This document shows, in pieces, positions 1 to 10,210 of a stretch of 64,000 bases of DNA. Source of the DNA: a bacterium (GTDB taxonomy: Bacteria; ARS69); NCBI GenBank assembly GCA_025774805.1, contig JALGZR010000025.1, forward strand, positions 1-64,000. Reading direction: 5' to 3'. Each line of letters begins with the position of its first letter. Position 1 is the first letter of the stretch. Under the pieces are notes generated by a model, which made no database searches, was not told where the DNA came from, and was given only the letters and a program-made list of their open reading frames with translations. The position numbers and the translations under genes are program-made.

Positions 1-1
1 G

Positions 2-970
2 CGGGCCGACTACGAAGGGGCGCGGCTTTCCCTCGCGGCCCAGACGCTCAAGGCGTGGTTCACCTGTATGGAGGCGGAGCGCCAGATGCGCCTCGCGGAG
101 GAGACCCTGGAGAGCTACCGGCGGACCGTGGACCGGGTGGGGGCGCGGTACCGAGCCGGTGTGCGTCCGGCGCTCGATCTCCGCCTGGCCCGCGTCGACC
201 GGGCGGGGGCACAGGTGACGCTCGAAGTGCGGCGCGCCGCCCTCGATCGGGCGCGACGCCAGCTCGAGCTCCTGCTCGGCCGCTACCCTTCCGCGTCGAT
301 CCGCGTCGATGGAGATCTCGATCCGCCCGCCGGCGAAGTCCCCGCCGGTCTCCCTCTCGACCTGCTCCGCCGGCGTCCCGATCTCGTGGCCGCGGAACGC
401 CGCCTGGCCGCCGCCGGAAGCCGGACGTGGGAGGCGAAAGCGAATCTCCTGCCGCGCCTCACCCTCACCGGGTCCGGGGGACGCACGAGCTCGGAGCTCT
501 CGGATCTCCTCGACGGCGACTTCACCGTCTGGAGCCTCGCAGCGAACCTCTTCCAGCCCGTGTTCCAGGGAGGTCGACTTCGCGCCCGGGTCGCGAACGC
601 CTCTGCGCGCGAGGACGCGGCCCTCGCCGACTGGGCGGACCGCGTGCTGACCGCCTGTGCCGAGGTCGAACGCGCGCTCGCCGCCGAGCGCTTCCTCGCC
701 GACCAGGAGGCCGCGGCGAGGACCGCTCACCAGGAGGCCCGGGGCGCCTACGAGCTCGCGCTCTCCCGCTACGTATCGGGCCTCGACGACATCGTCACAC
801 TGCTCGCGGCCCAGCGTGCGGCCGTTCGAGCCGAGAGCGGACTGCTCGAGATCCGCCGCCGCCGGCTCGACTCCCGGGTCGATCTGCATCTCGCCCTCGG
901 CGGCGGGTTCGTCCTGGAAGAGAACCCCACTCTCCGTTCCGCGAACGGGTCCGAAGAGGAGTCCTCATGA
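2..970 (+). CDS. Outer-membrane efflux factor (TolC/NodT family), 5' truncated by the window edge
   Basis: Frame open from base 2 (RADYEGARLSLAAQTLKAWF...); coiled-coil OMF pattern and 'RRRPDLVAAERRLAAA'; followed by MFP and RND genes with ATGA overlap. Confidence 0.88.
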   Translation, partial: RADYEGARLSLAAQTLKAWFTCMEAERQMRLAEETLESYRRTVDRVGARYRAGVRPALDLRLARVDRAGAQVTLEVRRAALDRARRQLELLLGRYPSASIRVDGDLDPPAGEVPAGLPLDLLRRRPDLVAAERRLAAAGSRTWEAKANLLPRLTLTGSGGRTSSELSDLLDGDFTVWSLAANLFQPVFQGGRLRARVANASAREDAALADWADRVLTACAEVERALAAERFLADQEAAARTAHQEARGAYELALSRYVSGLDDIVTLLAAQRAAVRAESGLLEIRRRRLDSRVDLHLALGGGFVLEENPTLRSANGSEEESS

Positions 971-2199
971 TCGACCGCATCCCGAGACCGAAGATCGTCC
1001 TGCCGCTGCTCGCCCTGGCGCTCGGCGTCGTCGGCCTCCTCGGTCTCGGTCGGGCGAAGCGCACTCCCGAACGGCGCCCTCCCGAGATTCCTCCGCCCCT
1101 CGTGCGCGTGCTGGAGGTCTCGGCCCAGACGATCCGCCTCGACGTGAAGTCGCAGGGGCAGGTCGCCCCGGTCACCGCGAGCGACCTGGTCGCGGAGGTG
1201 CCGGGCCGCGTCGTGGAGGTGTCTCCGAAGCTCGCCGCCGGCGCGTTTTTCGAGGCGGGGGAGATCCTCGCGGTGATCGACCGACGCGACCACGAAATCG
1301 CGGTCACCCGCGCCGAGGCGGCGGTGGCGCGGGCCGAAGTCCGGCTCGCCCGCGAGGAGGGGGAGGCTCGCATCGCGCGGCGCGACTGGGAGACGCTCGG
1401 CGAGGGAGATCCCGATCCGCTCGTTCTCCGGGAGCCCCAGCTCGCCGAGGCGCGCGCCGACCTCGCCGCCGCCCGGGCCGATCTCGCGAAGGCCGGACTC
1501 GATCTCGAGCGCACCCGCATTCGAGCTCCTTACGACGGAAGGGTGCGGGCGAAGACGGTCGATCTCGGGCAGTACGTCCTTCCCGGAACCCCGATCGCCC
1601 GGGTCTACGGCATCGAGGGTGCCGAGATCCGCCTCCTGATTACGACCGAAGAGCTCGCGTTTCTCGACCTGCCTCTCGATCCTGCCGGCCAACCCGCCGG
1701 CCCTCCGGGGGGAAGAGGTCCGGAGGTCACCCTCGAGGCCCAGCTCGGGGGGGAGAGGGCGCGATGGGTCGGCCGGATCGTCCGAACCGAGGGCGAGATC
1801 GACCCCGTCACCCGGATGCTTCCGCTCGTCGCGCGGGTCGACGATCCCTACGGTCGCGACTCCGACCGGGACGGTCCTCCCCTGACCGTCGGGCTCTTCG
1901 TCGAGGCGCGCATCGCCGGCCGCGTCGTCGAAGACGTGTTCCGTGTCCCGCGCTCCGCGCTGCGGGGCCCGCGCCGTCTCCTCGTTCTCGACGACGGGGA
2001 TCGCCTCCGGTTCCGGCACGTGGAGGTTCTTCGGCTCGACGGTGAGACCGCGATCCTCGAGGCGGGCCTCGAGGAGGGCGAGCGCATCTGTCTCTCCCCG
2101 ATCGAGGTCCCCGTGGACGGCATGTCGGTCCGCGTCGAGCGGCCGGATCCGGAGAGCACCGACCGACGCCTCGACGCCGCGGAGGAAGACGCCTCGTGA
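967..2199 (+). CDS. RND efflux periplasmic adaptor (HlyD/AcrA family)
   Basis: ATG at 967 overlaps the upstream TGA; signal anchor, 'GRVVEVSPKLAAGAFFEAGEILAVID' lipoyl/biotinyl-like motif, 'TRIRAPYDGRVRAKTVDLGQYV'. Confidence 0.9.
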   Translation: MIDRIPRPKIVLPLLALALGVVGLLGLGRAKRTPERRPPEIPPPLVRVLEVSAQTIRLDVKSQGQVAPVTASDLVAEVPGRVVEVSPKLAAGAFFEAGEILAVIDRRDHEIAVTRAEAAVARAEVRLAREEGEARIARRDWETLGEGDPDPLVLREPQLAEARADLAAARADLAKAGLDLERTRIRAPYDGRVRAKTVDLGQYVLPGTPIARVYGIEGAEIRLLITTEELAFLDLPLDPAGQPAGPPGGRGPEVTLEAQLGGERARWVGRIVRTEGEIDPVTRMLPLVARVDDPYGRDSDRDGPPLTVGLFVEARIAGRVVEDVFRVPRSALRGPRRLLVLDDGDRLRFRHVEVLRLDGETAILEAGLEEGERICLSPIEVPVDGMSVRVERPDPESTDRRLDAAEEDAS

Positions 2200-5100
2200 A
2201 CCGCCCGATTCGATGGTTCGCCGGCCACCACGTCGCCGCGAACCTCCTGATGTTCCTGATCGTGGTCGGCGGATTGATGGCCACGACCACGATCAAGCGT
2301 GAGTTCTTTCCGGAGATCCGACCCGATCTGATCACCGTGACGGTGATCTATCCCGGCGCCGCGCCCGAGGAGGTCGAGACCGGGATCTGCATCAAAATCG
2401 AAGAGGAGGTGCAGTCGGTCGAGGGGGTGGATCGGATCACCTCGTCCTCGGCCGAGGGCGCGGGGGCGGTGACGATCGAGCTGCTCCGGGGCACGGACGT
2501 CTCCCGGGCTCTCGACGAGGTCAAGAATCTCGTCGACGGGGTCACCACGTTTCCCGACGAGGCGGAGGAGCCGATCGTCCAGGAGGTCGTCAACCGACGA
2601 CAGGTGATCGACGTGGTCATCGCCGGGGACGCCGACGAGCGGGCGCTCCGGTCTCTGGGCGAGCGGGTCCGCGACGACATCACCGCTCTCCCGGGAATCA
2701 CCCACGTCGATCTCGTGATCGCCCGACCCTACGAGGTCTCGATCGAGGTCTCGGAGACCGCGCTCCGGGAGTACGGGGTCACGTTCGACGAGGTCGCGAA
2801 CGCGGTCCGACGCTCCTCGCTCGACCTCCCCGGGGGCTCGGTCAAGACGCGCGGAGGGGAGATCCTTCTCCGCTCGATCGGTCAGGCCTACGACGGGGTC
2901 GACTTCGAGAGGCTCGTGCTGCGCTCCCGCCCCGACGGAACCCGCCTCGTCCTCGGGGGCGTCGCGACGGTCATCGACGGGTTCGAGGAGACGGGACAGG
3001 AGTCCTACTTCGACGCGAAGCCGGCGGTCATGGTCCAGGTCTTCCGGGTCGGAGATCAGAACGTCAACGACGTCTCCCGGAAAGTCCACGAGTACATCGA
3101 GCGCACGAACCGCGGGCTGCCCGAGGGCGTGTCGCTCACCGCCTGGAACGACGACGCCCGGATCCTGAAGAGCCGACTGAACCTCCTGGTCCGGAACGGG
3201 ACCGCCGGATTCTTCCTCGTCTTCGTGATCCTGGCGCTCTTCCTGAAGCTCCGGCTGGCGTTCTGGGTGTCGCTCGGCATCCCGATCTCCTTTCTCGGCG
3301 GAATCTGGATGATGCCGGTGCTCGGAGTCTCGGTGAACATGATCTCGCTCTTCGCGTTCATCGTGGTTCTCGGTCTCGCCGTCGACGACGCGATCGTCGT
3401 GGGAGAGAGCATCTACTGGAAAATGGAGCGCGGGAAGCGCAAGACCGAGGCGGCGGCGGAGGGAACGCTGCGGGTGCTCACTCCGGTCGTCTTCGCCGTG
3501 CTGACGACGGTCACGGCGTTCACGCCGCTCCTCTTCATTCCCGGAACCATGGGCCAGGTCTGGCGGCAGATCCCGCTCATCGTCATCCCGGTCATTCTCT
3601 TCTCCCTGATCGAGTGTCTGTTCGTTCTCCCGGCCCACATCTCCCGGATCGACCCCGGCAAGCAGGCGCGGGGTGGGGTGCGGGCGGCCTGGCAGGGGTT
3701 CCAGACGCGGTTCGACGAGGGCTTCAAGGGGTTTCTCCGCAGGGCCTACGAGCCGAGCCTCGACTTCGCGCTTCGGTGGCGCTACCTCACGATCGCAGTC
3801 GGCGTCGCGACGTTCCTGCTGACGGTGGGTCTCGTGAGAGGAGGGTGGATCAAGTTCACGTTCTTCCCCCAGGTGCAGGCCGAGAGCGTCGTCGCCGCCC
3901 TCACCATGCCCCTGGGCACGCCGCGCGAGGTGACCGCGTCGTCGGTTCTGCGAATCCAGAACGCCGCGGTCGCCCTGCGCGAGGAGGTCGAGGAGGAATA
4001 CGGCGCGGGAGCGGTCCGGCACGTCCTGACCTCGGTCGGCGAGCAGCCCTTCGGCGCCCGGCAGGCCCATGGGCCCCGGGGTCAGGGCGGCACGTTCGTC
4101 GGAGAGCACCTCGGTGAGGTGCACCTCGAGCTCGCGCGCGGCGAGGAGATCGAGATCGATGCGCGAGCCGTCGCCCGCCGCTGGCGGGAGCTCGCGGGAC
4201 CGATTCCCGACGCCGTCGAGCTCACCTACTCCTCCTCGCTCTTCCGGTCGGGGGATCCCCTGCACTTCGATCTGGCGTCGAACGATCTCGGCGCGCTCCG
4301 TTCGGCAACGGAACGTCTCAAGGCGGTGCTGGCCGACTTTCCCGGCGTCTTCGACATTCGCGACTCGTTCCGAAGCGGGAAGTCGCAGGTCGAGCTCAAG
4401 GTGAAGCCGGAGGCCGAGGCGCTCGGCATCGGGCAGATCGACCTGGCCCGGCAGGTGCGACAGGCGTTCTACGGAGAGGAGGCGCAGCGAATCCAACGGG
4501 GCCGGGACGACGTCAAGGTCATGGTCCGCTATCCGGAGGCGGAGCGCCGTTCACTCGGGAATCTGGAGGGGCTGCGAATCCGGGGTCCCGGCGGCGTGGA
4601 GGTTCCGTTCGCCACGGTGGCGTCGGTGGAGATGGGGCGCGGATTCTCGACGATCCGCCGGGTCGACCGGCAGCGCGTGATCAGCGTGACGGCCGACCTC
4701 GACACCGACGTCGCGAACGCGAACGAGATCATCGCCCAGGTCCGGGCCAACGAGCTGCCCGGGATCCTCGCCGATCACCCGGGGGTGTCCTACTCGCTCG
4801 AGGGAGAGCAGCGCCAGCAGACCGAGGCGATGTCGGCGATGCGGCGCGGATTCCTGGTGGCCCTGTTCGTCATCTTCGCCCTCCTCGCCGTCCCGCTTCG
4901 GTCCTACGCCCAGCCCCTCATCATCATGGGCTCGATCCCGCTCGGTTTCGTGGGGGCGGTCTGGGGACACATGCTCATCGGGATGGATCTCACGATGCTC
5001 TCGGCCGCGGGCTTCGTCGCGCTCTCGGGAGTCGTCGTGAACGACAGCCTCGTGATGGTCGACTTCATCAACCGGTCCCGGCGGAAGGGAATGGCGGTGC

Positions 5101-5402
5101 TGGAGGCGGCGCGCACCGCCGGCGTCGTGCGCTTCCGGGCGATCCTCCTGACCTCGGTGTCCACGTTCGCGGGGGTGACGCCCCTGCTGCTGGAGCGCAG
5201 CCTCCAGGCGCAGTTCCTGAAGCCGCTCGCGGTTTCGCTCGGATTCGGGGTCTTGTTCGCCACCTTCCTCATCCTCGTGATCCTCCCGAGCTCGTACCTG
5301 GTGCTCCACGATCTGCAGAGCCGGATCGGGCGCCGTCCGGCGACGGATGAAGGCGGCCCGGAGCCGGTTCCCCTCGGTGCGGTTCCGGAGTCGGAGCCGT
5401 AA
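2196..5402 (+). CDS. RND efflux permease (AcrB/MdtC-like), 1068 aa
   Basis: GTG start overlaps the upstream TGA; 'IYPGAAPEEVETGICIKIEEEVQSVEGV', 'VVLGLAVDDAIVVGE', typical RND length. Confidence 0.95.
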   Translation: MNRPIRWFAGHHVAANLLMFLIVVGGLMATTTIKREFFPEIRPDLITVTVIYPGAAPEEVETGICIKIEEEVQSVEGVDRITSSSAEGAGAVTIELLRGTDVSRALDEVKNLVDGVTTFPDEAEEPIVQEVVNRRQVIDVVIAGDADERALRSLGERVRDDITALPGITHVDLVIARPYEVSIEVSETALREYGVTFDEVANAVRRSSLDLPGGSVKTRGGEILLRSIGQAYDGVDFERLVLRSRPDGTRLVLGGVATVIDGFEETGQESYFDAKPAVMVQVFRVGDQNVNDVSRKVHEYIERTNRGLPEGVSLTAWNDDARILKSRLNLLVRNGTAGFFLVFVILALFLKLRLAFWVSLGIPISFLGGIWMMPVLGVSVNMISLFAFIVVLGLAVDDAIVVGESIYWKMERGKRKTEAAAEGTLRVLTPVVFAVLTTVTAFTPLLFIPGTMGQVWRQIPLIVIPVILFSLIECLFVLPAHISRIDPGKQARGGVRAAWQGFQTRFDEGFKGFLRRAYEPSLDFALRWRYLTIAVGVATFLLTVGLVRGGWIKFTFFPQVQAESVVAALTMPLGTPREVTASSVLRIQNAAVALREEVEEEYGAGAVRHVLTSVGEQPFGARQAHGPRGQGGTFVGEHLGEVHLELARGEEIEIDARAVARRWRELAGPIPDAVELTYSSSLFRSGDPLHFDLASNDLGALRSATERLKAVLADFPGVFDIRDSFRSGKSQVELKVKPEAEALGIGQIDLARQVRQAFYGEEAQRIQRGRDDVKVMVRYPEAERRSLGNLEGLRIRGPGGVEVPFATVASVEMGRGFSTIRRVDRQRVISVTADLDTDVANANEIIAQVRANELPGILADHPGVSYSLEGEQRQQTEAMSAMRRGFLVALFVIFALLAVPLRSYAQPLIIMGSIPLGFVGAVWGHMLIGMDLTMLSAAGFVALSGVVVNDSLVMVDFINRSRRKGMAVLEAARTAGVVRFRAILLTSVSTFAGVTPLLLERSLQAQFLKPLAVSLGFGVLFATFLILVILPSSYLVLHDLQSRIGRRPATDEGGPEPVPLGAVPESEP

Positions 5403-5429
5403 ACCCTCGACCCGTTTCCGATTCGGGAG

Positions 5430-6035
5430 GTGCCCGTGAGAATCCGAGAACTCGCCCCGACCGCGGCCCCCGACCCGTCGAACGGCCGGATCGCGGCGAC
5501 CACGACGATCGCCGCCGCCCTCGTGGGCGTGCTGCTTCCGTTGGCATTCCCCCGAGGAGTCGGCGCCGTCGAGCCGCTCGATCTCGGCGGCTTCACGTTC
5601 GAAGTCGAGACGACCGTTCCCGGGGATCCCGTCGAGATCTTCGACGCGTTCACCGGAGACGTCTCCGGATGGTGGGATCACCACCACTCCGAGAGCCCGA
5701 AGGAGTTGAGGATCGAGGCCCGGCCCGGGGGGGGCTTCTGGGAGATCTTCGATGACGAGGGGAACGGCGCGAAGCTCGCCGACGTGATCTACTCCCATCG
5801 CGGCGAGCTGCTCATCCTGCGCGGGCCCCTCGGCCTCGTCGGAAACGCCACGGACTTCGTCTACCGACTGGCGTTCGAAGCGTCGGAGGGGGACTCCGCG
5901 CGCGTCCACCTCACCGCCCGGGCCGCCGGTCAGATCGAGGAGGGCTGGGGCCCGACCGTCGAGAGAGTCTGGAACCACTTCCTCGTCGAGCAGTTCCGGG
6001 AGTGGGTGGTCGCGGGAAAGCACCGCGAGGAGTAG
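5430..6035 (+). CDS. Exported SRPBCC/AHSA1-like domain protein
   Basis: N-terminal hydrophobic segment, then 'VETTVPGDPVEIFDAFTGDVSGWWDHHHSESPKELRIEARPGGGFWEIFDDEGNGAKLADVIYSHRGELLILRGPLG'. Confidence 0.65.
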   Translation: MPVRIRELAPTAAPDPSNGRIAATTTIAAALVGVLLPLAFPRGVGAVEPLDLGGFTFEVETTVPGDPVEIFDAFTGDVSGWWDHHHSESPKELRIEARPGGGFWEIFDDEGNGAKLADVIYSHRGELLILRGPLGLVGNATDFVYRLAFEASEGDSARVHLTARAAGQIEEGWGPTVERVWNHFLVEQFREWVVAGKHREE

Positions 6036-6075
6036 CCCGCCCATCTCACCGGCCTCTGCTGCGGCAGAGGCAGGC
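6033..6075 (+). repeat. Copy A: diverged left-end copy of the dispersed repeat
   Basis: TAGCCCGCCCATCTCACCGGCCTCTGCTGCGGCAGAGG; hairpin CCTCTGC-TGCG-GCAGAGG; TAG is the stop of the upstream SRPBCC gene. Confidence 0.6.
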
Positions 6076-6116
6076 CGCGCCCGGGCCGGTCACGGTAGTG
6101 CCGTGCCGGCGCTCTC

Positions 6117-6881
6117 TCACCCGCCCAGCAGATCGGGCAGATCGCGAATCGAGTCGATCACGTGATGGGGGGCGCGCTCCGGCGGGGTCGCGGCGAGACG
6201 GTCCGCGTCGAACTTCCCGGTGCGGACGAGAACGGTCGTGAGGGCGGCATCGAGACCGCCGCCGACGTCGGCCTCGAGGTCGTCCCCGACCATGACGAGG
6301 GATCCCGCCTCCTCGCCGAGAAGGTGCGCGGCCATTCGGAAGAAGCCGGGCGAGGGCTTTCCGATGACCTCGGCCTCGACCTCCGCAGCGAATTCGAGCG
6401 CCACGACGAACGCGCCCGCGTCGAGACACCAGCCGTCCGCCGTCCTCCACCGGCGGCCCTTCTGCGTCGCGATCAGGCGCGCTCCCCCGCGCAGACTTCG
6501 AAACGCCGCATTCAGGACGCTCCACGTGAACTCCTCGCCCATGTCGCCGACCACCACCGCCTCCGGGCTCTCGTCGACGATGTCGAACCTGGTGAAATCG
6601 GTGATCGCTCTCGGGGAGAGGAGAAGCTGGGCCCGCTCGACTCCCTCCTCCCGGAGACGGGCGGCGGCCGCGAAAGCCGCGCTCAGGATCTCGTGATCCT
6701 CAACGGAGAGGCCGGCGACCCGAAGCGATTCCGCGATATCGCGCCGGGACTTGCGGCTCGTGTTCGTGGCGAACAGAAGGCGGGCACCCCGCGCACGCAG
6801 CGACTAGATGGCCTCCACCGCTCCGTCGATGAGGCGGCCGCCGGTGAGAACGGTCCCGTCGATGTCGAGGAGCACGCCCAC
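6117..6881 (-). pseudogene. HAD-superfamily hydrolase (NagD/HDHD2-like) interrupted by one in-frame TAG
   Basis: Same frame reads VGVLLDIDGTVLTGGRLIDGAVEAI*SLRARGARLLFATNTSRKSRRDIAESLRVAG...EVIGKPSPGFFRMAAHLLGEEAGSLVMVGDDLEADVGGGLDAALTTVLVRTGK; TAG at 6804-6806. Confidence 0.8.
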
Positions 6882-7042
6882 GCGGGAATTCCGTTTTGCC
6901 GAAGGACATGGAGAGGACGTTGATCCGTGCGGGCGCGAGGGTGCGGCCGAGATCCCGCCCTGTCAAGACGGCCGCGAATCCGGGATAATCCGGAGCGATC
7001 CGCGCGGGGCCGACCTGTCCGAATCCCCGGGAGAAGCTCACG

Positions 7043-8113
7043 ATGCCGTCGCCGACCGACCCACGCTCGACCCGTTCGCGCCACCGGCCCGACGCCCCGA
7101 ATCCGGTCGGGTTTCCCCAAGACGACCGGCGCATCTACGACTACTACATCGCCGGCCGACAGAGTGCAGCCCTTGCCGTCGCGGTCCGGGCCGGTCTGTT
7201 CGATCTCCTCGACGTCTCCCCGCGCCCCGAAACCGAGATCCGAGAGCACCTCGGTTGCGCGGCCCGGCCGCTGCGGGCGCTCCTCGCGGCTCTGATCGCG
7301 ATGGACATCGTGCGCCGGGACGGGGATCGGTACGAGCTCACCCCCGACGCCTCGAGCTATCTCGTGGAGGGGAAGCCGGGATGGCTGGGGGGACTCATCG
7401 ACCTCGAGGTGGAGCACTTCCTGAGTCCCCGGGCCCTGCTCGATGCGCTCCAGCGCGACGAGTCCTCGGTCTACCGGGGCCAGGATCCGTGGGAGGCGCA
7501 CGCCGAGGACCCGGAGAAGGCCCGGCGCTTCACGCGCGCGATGCACAGCATCAGCGAGCGACCGGCCGCCGGACTGGCGGAGGTCGTCGACTTCTCCGGA
7601 GTCACGAATCTGCTCGACGTCGGCGGGGGATCGGGGGCGATCTCGCTCGCGATCGCCCGCGTCTGGCCGAACGTCCGGTGCACGGTTTGGGATCTGGAGG
7701 TCGTCTGTGCCGTGGCGCGCGAGTACGCCGATGCCGCCGGTCTGGCGGAACGCGTGATCGCGAGGCCGGGCGACATGTTCGCCGAGCCCTTTCCGCTCCG
7801 CCACGACGCCGTTCTACTCTCGCAGATCCTCCACGACTGGCCGCCCGAGAAGGGCGCGCTTCTTCTCGAAAAGGCGCACGCCGCGCTTCCCGACGGGGGG
7901 ATCGTCCTGATCCACGAGAAGCTCGTCGCCGACGACGGGCGGGGTCCCCTCGCGAACGCCCTCGTGAACCTCGACATGCTCGTGTGGACGGAGGGCCAGC
8001 AGTACGACGAGAGGACGCTCGCCGCCATGCTCGCGAACGCGGGCTTCGCCGCGGCGGAGACCCGCCGCACGGCCGGCTACTGGAGCGTCGTCACGGCCCG
8101 GAAGGGGGGGTGA
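7043..8113 (+). CDS. SAM-dependent O-methyltransferase (family 2, hydroxyneurosporene methyltransferase-like)
   Basis: Winged-helix dimerization N-term, 'LLDVGGGSGAISLAIARVWPNVRCTVWDLE', 'ILHDWPPEKGALLLEKAHAAL'. Confidence 0.85.
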   Translation: MPSPTDPRSTRSRHRPDAPNPVGFPQDDRRIYDYYIAGRQSAALAVAVRAGLFDLLDVSPRPETEIREHLGCAARPLRALLAALIAMDIVRRDGDRYELTPDASSYLVEGKPGWLGGLIDLEVEHFLSPRALLDALQRDESSVYRGQDPWEAHAEDPEKARRFTRAMHSISERPAAGLAEVVDFSGVTNLLDVGGGSGAISLAIARVWPNVRCTVWDLEVVCAVAREYADAAGLAERVIARPGDMFAEPFPLRHDAVLLSQILHDWPPEKGALLLEKAHAALPDGGIVLIHEKLVADDGRGPLANALVNLDMLVWTEGQQYDERTLAAMLANAGFAAAETRRTAGYWSVVTARKGG

Positions 8114-8196
8114 AGGGTTCGTTCTGCCCGCTCGATCGCCGGCCCGCGCGTCAATCCGGGAGACGTCGAGGGACCGGTCCGACGAAACCGCTCGAG

Positions 8197-9726
8197 CTAT
8201 CTCAACAGCACCGCACGTCCGCCTCGGACTCCGGCGTTCGTCTGCAGTCGATAGAAGTAGACTCCCGCGGGGACGGGTCGCCCGGCCTCGTCCGTGCCGT
8301 CCCAGGGGAGGCTCCGGTAGCCGGTCCCCACCCGGCCGGTGAACAGCTCCCGGACCCGATGCCCCCGGACGTCGAAGATGCCCAGCCTGACGTTCGCCCA
8401 TTCGGGGGCGGAGAATCCGATCGTGGTCCCTTCCCGAAACGGATTCGGGAACGCCGGATGCAGCGCGATCTTCCGTGACGACGCGCTCGGGTCGAAGAGA
8501 GGCACGTCGACGACCGGCGTCCGCTTCGTGACCGAGTCGATCACGGTGCCGTTCGGCTCCACCGCGGCCAGGGTGAGCCATGTACCGTCGATCTCCACCC
8601 TGCAGAAGTCGATCACGGTGCCGTCCGGCGTCACTGCGGTCAGTGTGAGCCAATCCCCGTCGATGTCCACCTTGCAGAAATGGTGCGCCGCAGCGGCGGC
8701 CCGGACCCGGGGGGCATTCGGATTCGGGGTGTAGAGAGGGGCGCCGCCCCCGCCGGTCGTGACGTGCTGCACGTGGTTGCTGACCGCACGCGCGTAGTAG
8801 TGATTGTGGCCCGCGAACACGAACCTGACGCCGTACTGCACGCACAGCGGCTGGATGTAGTTCTGGACGTCGGCATTGTTGGCGTGACCGCCCGCGGACC
8901 ATCCCGGCTCGTGCAGGTAGATGAACCGCCAGGGCTTGCTCGTGGCCGCCAGGTCGGCCTCGATCCACTCGAGTTGGGCGGATCCCGGCCCGTAGGGCAC
9001 GTACTGATCGACGACCACGAAGTGCGCGGGCCCGTAGTCGAAGGACCAGTATCGACCGCCCACGTGGGGGTAGGGGAAGTACTTCTGGAACAGGATGCCG
9101 TTTCCTTCGTGATTCCCCATGCAGGCCTGGTAGGGAAGGCCCCCGAGCATGGTCCGGATGTTCGTGTAGAAGGGATCGAAGAACTGATTGTGCCAATCGA
9201 GCTCGCTGTTGCCGTTGTTGACGAGATCTCCCACGGAGATGATCAGCGACTGGAATCCCTCGTCGGCGGTGTACGTGGCGATGATGCCCTCGGCGACGCT
9301 GTCGTGCACGGCGGGGAACGACCGCGTGTCGCCGTAGGCGAGAAACTTGACCGCGGTGGCGTCGGCGGCCGGCGCCGTGCGGAACGATCCGGCGGCGGTG
9401 TCTTCCGACGCGATGACCCGGTAGTAGTACCTCGTCACGGGGGCCAGATCCGCGATGGTGTGCGTGTGCTGATGGTCGGTTCCGTACTCGACCGTCCGGG
9501 TGCTTCCCAGGGAATACGACGTGTGCTCGCCCCACTCGATCGTGCAGGTCTCGGGCTGATCGAGCTGCCACAGCACCTGCATTTCCGTGTGGACGCCCGG
9601 GTAGATCAGGTAGGGGCCCTTGATGAGGGGATTGGACGCTCGCGCGGGCTCGGACCCGATGCTCAGAACGGCGAGAGAGAGGGAGAGAAAGACAGTAGCG
9701 GAAGGGGCCGAAGGAGATCGATGCAT
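8197..9726 (-). CDS. Secreted metallophosphoesterase (purple acid phosphatase-like) with FlgD-like C-terminal domain
   Basis: ATG at 9726, signal peptide; 'YGDTRSF', 'VGDLVNNG', 'GNHE', 'FAGHNHYYAR'; C-term 'PNPFREGTTIGFSAPE...WDGTDEAGRPVPAGVYFYRLQ'. Confidence 0.88.
   Translation of the reverse strand: MHRSPSAPSATVFLSLSLAVLSIGSEPARASNPLIKGPYLIYPGVHTEMQVLWQLDQPETCTIEWGEHTSYSLGSTRTVEYGTDHQHTHTIADLAPVTRYYYRVIASEDTAAGSFRTAPAADATAVKFLAYGDTRSFPAVHDSVAEGIIATYTADEGFQSLIISVGDLVNNGNSELDWHNQFFDPFYTNIRTMLGGLPYQACMGNHEGNGILFQKYFPYPHVGGRYWSFDYGPAHFVVVDQYVPYGPGSAQLEWIEADLAATSKPWRFIYLHEPGWSAGGHANNADVQNYIQPLCVQYGVRFVFAGHNHYYARAVSNHVQHVTTGGGGAPLYTPNPNAPRVRAAAAAHHFCKVDIDGDWLTLTAVTPDGTVIDFCRVEIDGTWLTLAAVEPNGTVIDSVTKRTPVVDVPLFDPSASSRKIALHPAFPNPFREGTTIGFSAPEWANVRLGIFDVRGHRVRELFTGRVGTGYRSLPWDGTDEAGRPVPAGVYFYRLQTNAGVRGGRAVLLR
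8536..8679 (-). repeat. In-gene tandem duplication, 2 x 72 bp
   Basis: Units starting GTCGATCACGGTGCCGT at 8536 and 8608; protein FCKVDIDGDWLTLTAVTPDGTVID / FCRVEIDGTWLTLAAVEPNGTVID. Confidence 0.88.
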
Positions 9727-10210
9727 GGTCGGTGTCTCCCGTCGATGTGCGTTCGTACCCGTTCGCTCCGGCCGGAAAGTCCCGCGAGGAATCCGGGGGT
9801 CGGGCGCGTCGCGCCAGGTCGCGAATGGGGGGGCCGTCCGGCGGTCTCCTGCACCCATTATACCCAGGCGAGTGGGGCGGCGCCCGGAGTACGCGCCGCA
9901 GGCGCGAGCGAGGTGCCGGGCGGGCCGGCGGCCGTCCTGCCCGTCGACCGCACCCGCCCGGGAGCACACCCATTCCGGGGGGACCGGGGTCGAGGGCCCC
10001 TCGCCCGGCTCTCGGATGCGCTGTCTCGAAACCGGACACTCTCACCCGGGGCAGCGCCCGCGCCGGCCGGAGACCGAGGTGGATTCAAGGGTGATATAGG
10101 GATAAAATGGGAAGGTCTGTCCCCCCCAACCCGAAGGTCGACCAACTGGGCTTGCCGGGCGGGATATACCCTTGTCCCGGTTCTCCCACAGCGAACTCCC
10201 GGAGCCAGAG

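Noticed and set aside
1848-4496. 882-aa minus-strand ORF
   Set aside because: Antisense shadow of the RND permease; charged low-complexity composition.
6804-6806. Pyrrolysine or selenocysteine at the HAD stop
   Set aside because: Codon is TAG (not Sec), the site is a surface Gln-like position, and no Pyl context is seen; nonsense mutation or sequence error is simpler.
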